This document shows, in pieces, positions 56,521 through 64,000 of a stretch of DNA of 64,000 bases. Position 1 is the stretch's first letter. Each line of letters starts with the position of its first letter. The notes below the pieces were generated by a model. It was not told the origin of the DNA, ran no database searches, and worked only from the letters and a program-made list of their open reading frames with translations. A program made the position numbers and the translations under genes. Source of the DNA: Bradyrhizobium sp. Ce-3 (GTDB lineage Bacteria > Pseudomonadota > Alphaproteobacteria > Rhizobiales > Xanthobacteraceae); contig NZ_BQUV01000003.1 in assembly GCF_022835695.1 (NCBI RefSeq), positions 372,001-436,000 of the forward strand, read 5' to 3'.

Positions 56521-59433
56521 ATGGAAAGCCTATTAGGCAACCTCAGGGCGAAGAGCGGTGCAGCCATCCGGTTTGCAACCGGCCGCCTGTCGCGTCTTGC
56601 CCTGACCAAGGGTTCGATCCGCACCCAGATTCTGATTTTTTGCCTTGCGATGAGCGCAGTCGCGGTTGCGCTCGGCGGATACTCCATCCTTGGCATCCGC
56701 CATGCCGGCGATCTGGTGGCGAAGACGTTCGACGAATCCCTGATGTCGATCAACTACGCCCGCGCGGCCGGCGCCGACTTCGCCTCGATGCGGGTCGCCT
56801 CGTCGCAGCGCCTGCTGACCACGGATCCGGAGATCCGCGCCAATTTGGATAGCCAGATCGAGAAGCTCGCGAAGACGCTCTCGGAGGATCTGACGATCGC
56901 AGCCGACCGGTCGCAGTCGTCGCGGGCCGCGCAGGCCGCCGCCAAGGTGCAGGAAGCCGCCGACGCCTGGATGGCGCTGCACCGCCGCGCCGTCGGATCG
57001 CCGCTGGAGGGAGGCGCCGCGGCTGATCCGCAGGCACCGGGCGCCACGGTCGGCGACGTCGATCGCTACTCCAAGATCGTCAGCCAGCAGGTCGAGCTGC
57101 TGGTCAACTACACGGCCGGCGACGGCTTCCTGTTCAGGCAGAAGGCGCTCTCGACGATCAAGCGGGATCTGCAGCTCAACGTGGCCGGGCTGACCGTCGC
57201 GCTGTTCCTGTCGGCGCTGTTCTCGTGGCTATTGGCGCGCCGCATCATCGGACCCGTCGCCATCGCATCGCGGGCCGCGCGCAGCATCGCCGGTGGCGAT
57301 CTCGACGCGACCGTGCCCAAGGGCGGCACCGACGAGCTCGGCACGCTGTTGACCGCCATGGAAACCATGCGCGACAACATCAGGCGGATGGTCGATCAGG
57401 AGGTATCGCAGCGCCGCTCCGCGCAGGCGCGGCTGTCCGATGCGCTTGAAACGTCGCGCGAAGGCGTCGTGCTGCTCGATGCGGACGGCCAGATCGCGCT
57501 GGCCAACTCGCGCGCCAGCGAATTCATCCGGCTCTCGCCGCAGCTGCTGCAGTCGGATCGGCTCGGCGCCCCGAGCCTGGCGCCGGCCGACGGCGACATC
57601 GACGGCTTCGCGAGCGAGGCGCAGCTTTCGGACGGCCGCTGGCTGCGCGTCAGCCGCAGCGAGACGCAGGAGGGCGGTGTCGTCCTGGTCTACAGCGACA
57701 TCTCCGCGCTGAAGCAGCAGAAGGCCGAGCTGCACGAAACCAATCTGCGGCTCGATGCGGCGCTCACGCATATGTCGCAAGGTCTGTGCCTCTACAACAG
57801 CGAGGCGCGGCTGCAGGTCGCCAACCGCCGGTTCTGCGAGATATTCGATATCTCGCCGGAGCTCGTGGTTCCCGGCATGACCATGGAAGACGTGCTCGGG
57901 CTGAGCGTTGCCGCCGGCAATCACGGCGAGCGGACCGTCGCCGACCTGCTGGCGGAGCGCGAGCGGTCGATGGCGTTGAACGAGGGCGGCACTTATCTGC
58001 AGCATCTCAGCGATGGGCGGATCATTGCCATCGCGCAGCGGCCGACGACCGACGGCGGCTGGCTCGTGACCTGCGAGGACGTCACCGAACAGCAGCGCGC
58101 CGAGTCGCAGATCGCGTTCATGGCCCGGCACGACGCCTTGACCAAGCTGCCGAACCGGACGCTGCTCGCGGAGCGGATCGAGCTGGCGGTCGCCCAGGTT
58201 GGCCGCGGATCGGGCTTTGCGGTGTTCTGCCTCGACCTCGACAATTTCAAGCAGGTCAACGACACGCTCGGGCATCCGGTCGGCGACGAACTGCTGTGCG
58301 CGGTCGCGGACCGGCTCAACGCCTGCGTCCGCGAGATCGATACCGTCGCGCGTCTGGGCGGTGACGAGTTCGCCGTCATCCAGTGCGGCGTGCAGGCCGG
58401 CGACGAGGCCGAACGCCTCGCCCGCCGCATCGTGGAATGCGTCGGCGCCCCGTACGAGCTGAACGGGCATCGCGTCGTGGTCGGGTGCAGCGTCGGCATC
58501 TCGATGTCGCCGGGCGACGGCACCACCGGCGAGAAGCTCCTGAAGAACGCCGACGTCGCGCTGTACCGCGCCAAGATGGAAGGCCGCGGCACCTGGCGCT
58601 TCTTCGAGCCTGCGATGGACGCCAGCCTGCAGCGGCGCCGCGCGATCGAGCTCGATCTTCGCGAGGCGATGGCCAAGGACGAGTTCTCGCTGTACTACCA
58701 GCCGCTCTACGATCTCAATCTCGACCGCATCTGCGGCTTCGAGGCGCTGCTGCGCTGGCATCATCCGAAACGAGGCATGGTGCCGCCCGACCAGTTCATC
58801 CCGATTGCCGAAGAAATCGGGCTCATCATTCCGCTTGGGGAATGGGTGCTCAATCGAGCCTGCGAGCAGGCAGTCACCTGGCCCAGCGAGATGAAGCTCG
58901 CAGTCAACGTTTCCGCGGTCCAGTTTCGCGACGCCGACTTCATCGACGTCGTGGTCAATGCGCTCGCGGCGTCAAAATTGTCGCCGCGCCGGCTGGAGCT
59001 CGAGATCACCGAATCCGTTTTCCTCGCCAACAGCAGCGAGACGCTGGCAACGCTGCACAAGTTGAAGGCGCTGGGGCTGCGCGTTGCGCTGGACGATTTC
59101 GGTACCGGCTATTCCTCGCTGAGCTATCTGCGCAGTTTCCCGTTCGACAAGCTCAAGATCGACAAGTCCTTCGTGCGCGACGCCACCGCGACGCATGGAT
59201 CGAAATCGATCGTCCGCGCCGTCATCAGCCTCGGCCGCAGCCTCGGCATGACCACGATCGCGGAGGGCATCGAGACCGTCGAGCAGCTGGATCACATGCG
59301 GGCCGAAGGCTGCAACGAGGCCCAGGGCTTCCTGTTCAGTCACCCGGTCCCGGTGACCGAGATCGCGGGCAAGATCCTCGAATTGAGGAACGGCTTCAAG
59401 CCGCCCGCCGTCAAGCAGGCGATGGCGGGCTAG
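56521..59433 (+). CDS. Membrane diguanylate cyclase/phosphodiesterase with HAMP and PAS domains
   Basis: 970-aa c-di-GMP protein. Order: membrane helix (about 35-58), periplasmic four-helix-type sensor (to about 220), second helix (LNVAGLTVALFLSALFSWLL), HAMP (about 242-295), two PAS-like domains (about 315-520), GGDEF and EAL. The GGDEF site is LGGDEFAVIQ (about 610) and looks catalytic; the EAL site begins GFEALLRWHHP (about 740) with the later NVSAVQF, ITESVF, ALDDFGTGYSSL and EGIE motifs all present. So both making and breaking c-di-GMP are possible. Such proteins steer the choice between motile and attached life, relevant to the pilus genes upstream. Confidence 0.95.
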   Translation: MESLLGNLRAKSGAAIRFATGRLSRLALTKGSIRTQILIFCLAMSAVAVALGGYSILGIRHAGDLVAKTFDESLMSINYARAAGADFASMRVASSQRLLTTDPEIRANLDSQIEKLAKTLSEDLTIAADRSQSSRAAQAAAKVQEAADAWMALHRRAVGSPLEGGAAADPQAPGATVGDVDRYSKIVSQQVELLVNYTAGDGFLFRQKALSTIKRDLQLNVAGLTVALFLSALFSWLLARRIIGPVAIASRAARSIAGGDLDATVPKGGTDELGTLLTAMETMRDNIRRMVDQEVSQRRSAQARLSDALETSREGVVLLDADGQIALANSRASEFIRLSPQLLQSDRLGAPSLAPADGDIDGFASEAQLSDGRWLRVSRSETQEGGVVLVYSDISALKQQKAELHETNLRLDAALTHMSQGLCLYNSEARLQVANRRFCEIFDISPELVVPGMTMEDVLGLSVAAGNHGERTVADLLAERERSMALNEGGTYLQHLSDGRIIAIAQRPTTDGGWLVTCEDVTEQQRAESQIAFMARHDALTKLPNRTLLAERIELAVAQVGRGSGFAVFCLDLDNFKQVNDTLGHPVGDELLCAVADRLNACVREIDTVARLGGDEFAVIQCGVQAGDEAERLARRIVECVGAPYELNGHRVVVGCSVGISMSPGDGTTGEKLLKNADVALYRAKMEGRGTWRFFEPAMDASLQRRRAIELDLREAMAKDEFSLYYQPLYDLNLDRICGFEALLRWHHPKRGMVPPDQFIPIAEEIGLIIPLGEWVLNRACEQAVTWPSEMKLAVNVSAVQFRDADFIDVVVNALAASKLSPRRLELEITESVFLANSSETLATLHKLKALGLRVALDDFGTGYSSLSYLRSFPFDKLKIDKSFVRDATATHGSKSIVRAVISLGRSLGMTTIAEGIETVEQLDHMRAEGCNEAQGFLFSHPVPVTEIAGKILELRNGFKPPAVKQAMAG

Positions 59434-59537
59434 CCTTTCGTCTTGACGCGTTTTCTTCACGCGGACCGGTGCCCGCTTCGCTCCAAAACGCTCTATCGCG
59501 TCTGGCGGTCGCGCGGACGTGATCTGCTCTTCCCCAT

Positions 59538-59568
59538 CAAAAAGGCGGCCCGATCGGGCCGCCTTTTC
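59538..59568. terminator. Bidirectional terminator between the GGDEF-EAL gene and ecfG
   Basis: aaaaggcggcc-cgatcg-ggccgcctttt is a perfect palindrome with A and T tails, placed between two convergent genes. It can stop transcription from either side. Confidence 0.88.
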
Positions 59569-59588
59569 GCATTCCAGGTTTGCCGTGC

Positions 59589-60137
59589 TCAGCCGCCATT
59601 GCCGCCGATCACGGCGCGCACGGTGTTGTCCGGGCCGAAATCCTCGGCGCTGTCGACATAGAGCAGCGCGGAGAGCTTCGATCGCGCGCGGTTGACGCGG
59701 CTCTTGATGGTGCCGACCGCGCAGCCGCAGATCGCCGCGGCATCCTCGTAGGAGAAGCCGGAGGCACCGACCAGGATCAGCGCCTCGCGCTGGTCCTGCG
59801 GCAGCTTTTCGAGCGCAGCGCGGAATTCCTCGAACTCCAGATGCGCCGCCTGCGACGGCTGGCTCTTCAGCGTCTTGGCATAGTTGCCCTCGGCGTCCTC
59901 GACCTCGCGCCGACGCTTCCGGTAGTCGGAACGAAACAGGTTGCGCAGGATCGTGAACAACCACGCGGGCAAGTTCGAGCCGGGTTGGAACGAGTCGATA
60001 TTGGCGATCGCGCGCAGCAGGGTCTCCTGCACCAGATCGTCGGCGCGGTCACCATTACCGGACAGCGAGATCGCGAACGCGCGCAGGCTCGGGACCGACG
60101 CAAGGATATCGTCGCGAAGTTCATTCGTGAGAGGCAT
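59589..60137 (-). CDS. ecfG: General stress ECF sigma factor EcfG
   Basis: 182-aa ECF sigma factor of the EcfG (ECF15) group. Region 2 holds SLSGNGDRADDLVQETLLRA and SNLPAWLFTILRNLFRSDYR; region 4 holds LPQDQREALILVGASGFSYE and AAAICGCAVGTIKSRVNRAR (DNA-binding helix-turn-helix). EcfG directs the general stress response and is held by the anti-sigma factor NepR. Its start codon overlaps the nepR stop by one base (TAATG). Confidence 0.96.
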   Translation of the reverse strand: MPLTNELRDDILASVPSLRAFAISLSGNGDRADDLVQETLLRAIANIDSFQPGSNLPAWLFTILRNLFRSDYRKRRREVEDAEGNYAKTLKSQPSQAAHLEFEEFRAALEKLPQDQREALILVGASGFSYEDAAAICGCAVGTIKSRVNRARSKLSALLYVDSAEDFGPDNTVRAVIGGNGG

Positions 60138-60352
60138 TAGTCCCCTCCATTGTTCTTGTCGGTATCGCCCCCGGCCACGGCCGCCGCGGCGGCCTCGGGC
60201 CCGTCGAGTTTGCGGATCAGCTCCGCAAAGCGGTCGGGCACCCCCTGCCGCACCACGTCGTCGTACATGGCGCGCAGCTGATGGCCGATCCTCGATTGAA
60301 TCTCGGCGTTGAGACCGCCCTGCTTCTTTACTTCCTTCATGATGTGATCCAC
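60137..60352 (-). CDS. nepR: Anti-sigma factor NepR
   Basis: 71-aa protein with the two-helix NepR core: NAEIQSRIGHQLRAMYDDVV and GVPDRFAELIRKLD, then an Ala/Gly/Asp-rich tail. NepR binds EcfG in unstressed cells and switches to phosphorylated PhyR under stress. It is translationally coupled to ecfG and divergent from phyR, the standard alphaproteobacterial layout. Confidence 0.95.
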   Translation of the reverse strand: MDHIMKEVKKQGGLNAEIQSRIGHQLRAMYDDVVRQGVPDRFAELIRKLDGPEAAAAAVAGGDTDKNNGGD

Positions 60353-60436
60353 GCTTCCCCGGGAGTTAAGTCTCTGATTTCCAAGATGTTTCCTCGAAAA
60401 AAGAGGCTGGCCGCGTTGCCTCGTCGGTCAGGAGCT

Positions 60437-60461
60437 AATGCAAAGTTGCGCATAAAGTTCC
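60437..60461 (-). promoter_or_regulatory. Candidate EcfG promoter of nepR-ecfG
   Basis: On the minus strand GGAAC-N16-CATT fits the EcfG consensus GGAAC-N16/17-CGTT except for one base in the -10 element, about 85 bases before nepR. Autoregulation by EcfG is known for this operon in alphaproteobacteria. Confidence 0.55.
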
Positions 60462-60482
60462 GGAAGGCTGGAACTATTTCGT

Positions 60483-60507
60483 GGAACTTTTCCGGCTTTC
60501 GCGCGTA
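60483..60507 (+). promoter_or_regulatory. Candidate EcfG promoter of phyR
   Basis: GGAAC-N16-CGTA matches the EcfG consensus in all but the last base and faces phyR, about 118 bases before its start. A second GGAAC lies at 60470. Both lie in the shared divergent region with the nepR-ecfG promoter. Confidence 0.55.
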
Positions 60508-60624
60508 GTCGGGCATGCAGGGGAACCGGGGGCGCCCCGGAAACTGGATTCTCTAAACCGGATTCTGTCGTCCCCAGACACGGGTTTCAGGCCGAAAGGC
60601 CTCACGAACAAGGATGGAGTGGGA

Positions 60625-61437
60625 ATGTCCCGATCGCAGATCGTTGCCGAACACCTTCCGCTGTTGCGTCGTTACGCTCGCGCACTGACCGGAAACCAGG
60701 CGTCGGGGGACGCCTATGTCGGGGCCATGCTCGAGGCCCTGTTGCAGGACGGCTCATTGCTGGATCAGACGCACGGTCCGCGCGCCGGGCTGTTTCGGCT
60801 GTTCACCCAGATCTGGAATTCGGTGTCGGTGAACAACAACGACAATGAAGACGTGGCGACGCTCTCGCTGCCGCCGGAGCGCCGGCTCTCCAACATCACG
60901 CCGCTGCCGCGCCAGGCCTTCCTGCTGCTGTCGCTGGAAGGCTTTTCGGAGGAGGAGGTCGGCTACATTCTCGGCACCGATGTCGCCGAGACGCGCAAGC
61001 TGACCGATGCCGCCGGCCGCGAGATGGCCGCCGAGATCGCCACCGATGTCCTGATCATCGAGGACGAGACCTTCATCGCGATGGACCTCGAGAGCCTGGT
61101 GAAGAATCTCGGCCACAACGTCATCGGCGTTGCGCGCACGCATTCCGATGCGGTGGCGCTCGCCAAGAACAAGAAGCCCGGCCTGATCCTCGCCGACATC
61201 CAGCTCGCCGACGGCTCGTCCGGCCTCGATGCAGTGAACGAGCTGCTGCGCACCTTCGAGGTGCCGGTGGTGTTCATCACCGCCTATCCGGAGCGCTTCC
61301 TGACCGGCGAGCGGCCGGAGCCGGCGTTCCTGATCTCGAAGCCGTTCCAGCCGGCGATGGTGTCGGCGGTGGCGAGCCAGGCGCTGTTCTTCCAGCGCAA
61401 TTCGCGCAACCGCACGCCGCGCGCCGCGTCGGCATGA
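60625..61437 (+). CDS. phyR: General stress response regulator PhyR
   Basis: 270-aa regulator with an N-terminal sigma-factor-like domain (about 1-130: QIVAEHLPLLRRYARALTGN, LPRQAFLLLSLEGFSEEEVG) and a C-terminal receiver (VLIIEDETFIAMDLESLV). The phospho-acceptor Asp is in ILADIQLADGSSG, with VVFITAYPERF and the Lys in LISKPFQPAMV. When phosphorylated it mimics EcfG and takes away NepR. The ATG follows GGAG about 10 bases upstream; longer frames overlap promoter DNA. A strong terminator follows. Confidence 0.97.
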   Translation: MSRSQIVAEHLPLLRRYARALTGNQASGDAYVGAMLEALLQDGSLLDQTHGPRAGLFRLFTQIWNSVSVNNNDNEDVATLSLPPERRLSNITPLPRQAFLLLSLEGFSEEEVGYILGTDVAETRKLTDAAGREMAAEIATDVLIIEDETFIAMDLESLVKNLGHNVIGVARTHSDAVALAKNKKPGLILADIQLADGSSGLDAVNELLRTFEVPVVFITAYPERFLTGERPEPAFLISKPFQPAMVSAVASQALFFQRNSRNRTPRAASA

Positions 61438-61465
61438 TCTGAGTTTACGCAACAGGGCAAAGTGC

Positions 61466-61500
61466 AAGCCGGCGTACCGAAAGGTACGCCGGCTTTTTTT
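61466..61500 (+). terminator. Intrinsic terminator of phyR
   Basis: A 13-bp perfect stem (aagccggcgtacc / ggtacgccggctt) with a GAAA tetraloop followed by seven T, 28 bases past the phyR stop: a textbook rho-independent terminator. Confidence 0.95.
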
Positions 61501-61616
61501 GAGCCGGTTTTTTTTGAGGAGGTCGATGCGACGCAAGCGGAGAGGCTCGCACGCGTAGGAACCGGAACTATCGGTGCGAGTTTGCCTTTGATTGTTCAGG
61601 CTTGGCGGGAGCCGTT

Positions 61617-64000
61617 GTGTCGAGATTGCAAACTCCGGCGACATTGCGTGGCGAGACCACCGAACGACTTTTCATCGGCAACAGCGAACTTGCCGCGCTC
61701 AGCAAGGATTTTGACTGGGCTGCCACGTCGATCGGACCACCTGAACGGTGGCCTGACAGCCTGAAGACGGCGGTTCGCATCATGCTGACGTCGCAACAGC
61801 CGATCTGGATCGGCTGGGGCGACGATCTGACGTTCCTCTACAACGATCCCTACAAATCGATCATCGGCGGCAAGCATCCGCGCGCGCTCGGCGAGCCGAC
61901 CCGCGTGGTGTGGCGCGAGATCTGGGATGACATTGCACCGCTCCTCACCAAGGCGATGAGCGGGAGCGAGGGGACCTATGTCGAGGCCCAATTGCTGATC
62001 ATGGAGCGCAACGGCTTCCCCGAAGAGACCTACTACACGTTCTCCTACAGCCCGATTCCCGATGCCGACGGTCTGCCCGCCGGAATCTTCTGCGCCAACA
62101 CCGACGATACGCAGCGCGTCATCAGCGAACGGCAGCTCTCGCTCCTGCGCGAGCTTGCCAGCCGCGCCGCCGAGGCGCGAAGCGTCGGCGGGGCTTGCGA
62201 GCGCAGCGCCGCGGCGCTGGCGACCGATCCTCAGGATCTGCCCTTTGCGATGATCTATCTGATCGATCCGCAGGAGCAGGTTGCGCGGCTCGCTGCGACC
62301 AGCGGCATTGATCGGCATCATATCGGAGTGAAGCCGCAGCTGGCGCTCGACGGCAGCGAAGCGTGGCCGATCGCCGAGGCCCAGGCGGGCCGTGACGGCG
62401 TGCTGGTGCATGACCTGAAAACTCTGTTCGGTCTTGATTTTCCATCCGGCGGCTGGCGCCAGGCGCCGGACCAGGCTGTTGTCCTTCCGGTGCTTGCTGC
62501 CGGTGATGCGATCGCCGGCTTTCTGATCGCAGGCCTCAATCCATTCCGGCTCTACGACGAACGCTACATCAGCTTCCTCGGGTTGGTATCGGCGCAGATC
62601 GCCGCCGCAATCAACAATGCCCAGGCCTATGAGGATGAACGCCGCCGCGCCGAGGCGCTGGCCGAGATCGATCGCGCCAAGACCACCTTCTTCTCCAATG
62701 TCAGCCACGAATTCCGCACGCCGCTCACATTGATGCTGAGCCCGCTCGAGGAACTGATATCCAGGGCGGACGGTCATCTGCCGCAAGAGCAGCGTTCGCT
62801 GCTCGACATCGCACATCGCAACGGTCAGCGCCTGCTGAAGCTGGTCAACACGCTGCTGGATTTCGCGCGTATCGAGGCGGGTCGAAGTTCCGCCACATAC
62901 GAGCCGGTCGACCTTGTGGCGCTGACGTCCGACCTCGCGTCGAGTTTTCGTTCGACTGTCGAAAAGGCCGGTTTGGGTCTTGTGATCGAGACCGAGCCAC
63001 TCCCGGAGCCCGTCTATGTCGACCGCGACATGTGGGAGAAGATCGTCCTCAATTTGCTCTCGAACGCATTCAAGTTCACATTCGATGGAGAGATTGCGGT
63101 CTCCATCAAGGCCTCGCCGGACGGTGCTGCGGCCGAGATCGTCGTGGGTGACACGGGGACCGGCATTCCGGCGCCAGCGCTGCCGCACATATTCGACCGG
63201 TTTCAGCGCGTCGAGGGCGCGCGCGGCCGCTCCTTCGAGGGAAGCGGTATCGGCCTTGCGCTGGTACGCGAACTGGTGAAGCAGCATGGCGGGCAGATCC
63301 GCGTCGACAGCGAGATCGATCGCGGGACCAGCTTCATTATCGTGTTGCCGTTCGGAACGGAGCATCTTCCGGCCGAGCAGATCAGTGCGGGCAACGCGGC
63401 CGCATCGAGCAGTCTTCGTGCACAGGCCTATCTCGATGAGGCAATGGGATGGCTGCACGGCGGTGGCCCCGACGACCGACCCGATCCCTCGTCATCGGAG
63501 GATCTCGGTTTTGCAGCGCCTGCGGTTGCCGGACGGCGGCAACGCATCCTGCTCGCCGACGACAATTCCGACATGCGCGAATATGTGCGCCGCCTGCTCG
63601 CCCCGCTCTACGATGTCGAGGCGGTCGAAGATGGGCAGGCCGCGCTGGAGGCGGCCTGGCGGCAGCGGCCCGACCTCGTACTGAGCGACATCATGATGCC
63701 GCGCCTTGATGGCATCAGCCTCCTCAATGCGCTGCGCTCCGACCGGGATCTGAAAGGCCTGCCGGTCATCTTCCTGTCGGCACGCGCAGGTGAGGAGGCG
63801 AAGGTCGAGGGCCTGCAGATCGGCGCCGACGATTATCTCGTCAAGCCGTTCAGCGCGAGGGAGCTGCTGGCGCGCGTCGCCGCCAACCTTGAACTGTCTA
63901 CCTCCCGGTCGGAGCGCGCCGTGCGGCTTGAAGAGGAGGCGCACGTCCTCGAGCTCTTGAACAAGGTCGGCAGTGCGGTTGCGGGCGAGCTCAATCTGGA
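61617..64000 (+). CDS. Hybrid sensor histidine kinase, PAS-GAF-HisKA-HATPase-REC..., cut by window end
   Basis: At least 794 residues, continuing beyond the window. The frame is open from 61518 and the likely start is a GTG with GGGAG 7 bases upstream. Order: PAS (about 15-170, with QQPIWIGWGDDLTFLYNDPY), GAF (about 175-340, FAMIYLIDPQEQVARLAATS), HisKA with the phospho-His in FFSNVSHEFRTPLTLMLSPL (about 360), HATPase with LLSNAFKFT, DTGTGIP and GSGIGLALVRELV, then a receiver (ILLADDNSDMREYVRRLLAP, acceptor Asp in LVLSDIMMPRLDG, Lys in DYLVKPFSARELL). The last readable part (LELLNKVGSAVAGELNL) looks like the start of a further GAF domain, so a second kinase unit may follow. No TM helix is seen. 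Nearness to phyR suggests, but does not show, a stress-signalling role. Confidence 0.9.
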   Translation, partial: MSRLQTPATLRGETTERLFIGNSELAALSKDFDWAATSIGPPERWPDSLKTAVRIMLTSQQPIWIGWGDDLTFLYNDPYKSIIGGKHPRALGEPTRVVWREIWDDIAPLLTKAMSGSEGTYVEAQLLIMERNGFPEETYYTFSYSPIPDADGLPAGIFCANTDDTQRVISERQLSLLRELASRAAEARSVGGACERSAAALATDPQDLPFAMIYLIDPQEQVARLAATSGIDRHHIGVKPQLALDGSEAWPIAEAQAGRDGVLVHDLKTLFGLDFPSGGWRQAPDQAVVLPVLAAGDAIAGFLIAGLNPFRLYDERYISFLGLVSAQIAAAINNAQAYEDERRRAEALAEIDRAKTTFFSNVSHEFRTPLTLMLSPLEELISRADGHLPQEQRSLLDIAHRNGQRLLKLVNTLLDFARIEAGRSSATYEPVDLVALTSDLASSFRSTVEKAGLGLVIETEPLPEPVYVDRDMWEKIVLNLLSNAFKFTFDGEIAVSIKASPDGAAAEIVVGDTGTGIPAPALPHIFDRFQRVEGARGRSFEGSGIGLALVRELVKQHGGQIRVDSEIDRGTSFIIVLPFGTEHLPAEQISAGNAAASSSLRAQAYLDEAMGWLHGGGPDDRPDPSSSEDLGFAAPAVAGRRQRILLADDNSDMREYVRRLLAPLYDVEAVEDGQAALEAAWRQRPDLVLSDIMMPRLDGISLLNALRSDRDLKGLPVIFLSARAGEEAKVEGLQIGADDYLVKPFSARELLARVAANLELSTSRSERAVRLEEEAHVLELLNKVGSAVAGELNL

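Overview
The window is GC-rich alphaproteobacterial chromosome, most likely Bradyrhizobium or a close member of the Nitrobacteraceae. The evidence is a CycM-type membrane-anchored cytochrome c, the PhyR/NepR/EcfG general stress module, a Tad/Flp pilus cluster, a Urt/urease block and many short intergenic palindromic repeats of the kind common in this group. No rRNA, tRNA, insertion sequence, prophage or CRISPR array was seen. Nearly all of it reads as ordinary, well-kept core or near-core genome.

Region by region. 0.2-9 kb: a zeta-type glutathione transferase, the metF-metH methionine/one-carbon operon, a luciferase-like flavin oxidoreductase, and a kdsB-pheA pair (LPS Kdo activation; phenylalanine synthesis). 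9.1-9.7 kb: cycM, electron carrier to the aa3 oxidase. 9.9-17.6 kb: a Yej-type peptide ABC importer with two tandem binding proteins, two permeases and a fused double ATPase. 17.8-20 kb: an NlpC/P60 hydrolase overlapping an M17 aminopeptidase. 20.2-29.9 kb: a Tad (Flp) pilus system: a TadD-like lipoprotein, then on the minus strand flp, cpaA, cpaB, cpaC, cpaD, cpaE, cpaF, tadB and tadC. A second small pilus locus (a secretin N-terminal-domain protein and two TadE/G-like pseudopilins) lies at 33.9-35.7 kb, separated by a sterol-desaturase-like protein, a polytopic membrane protein and a PAP2-like protein. 35.9-38.1 kb: a cold-shock/RNA group (cspA, an IF-1 with a basic tail, a DEAD-box helicase).

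38.6-51.2 kb: a long nitrogen-scavenging block. urtABCDE (urea ABC importer) is preceded by a near-perfect sigma-54 promoter, then ureD, ureA, ureB, an HD hydrolase, ureC, two small ABM-fold proteins, ureE with a very His-rich tail, ureF and ureG. A 122-bp inverted-repeat element with perfect 32-bp arms sits between ureF and ureG. Together these genes import urea, hydrolyse it and load nickel into urease.

51.5-56.3 kb: a CHASE/HWE-like histidine kinase with degenerate ATP-binding boxes, a MauG-like di-heme peroxidase, a short membrane protein (53 aa, strong ribosome binding site), a polytopic membrane protein and a cupredoxin. 56.5-64 kb: a HAMP-PAS-GGDEF-EAL protein, the nepR-ecfG operon divergent from phyR with candidate EcfG promoters, and a large hybrid sensor kinase cut off by the window end.

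The least explained parts are the peroxidase/cupredoxin/membrane-protein group, the degenerate kinase after ureG, the genes inserted among the urease genes, and the intergenic palindrome families.
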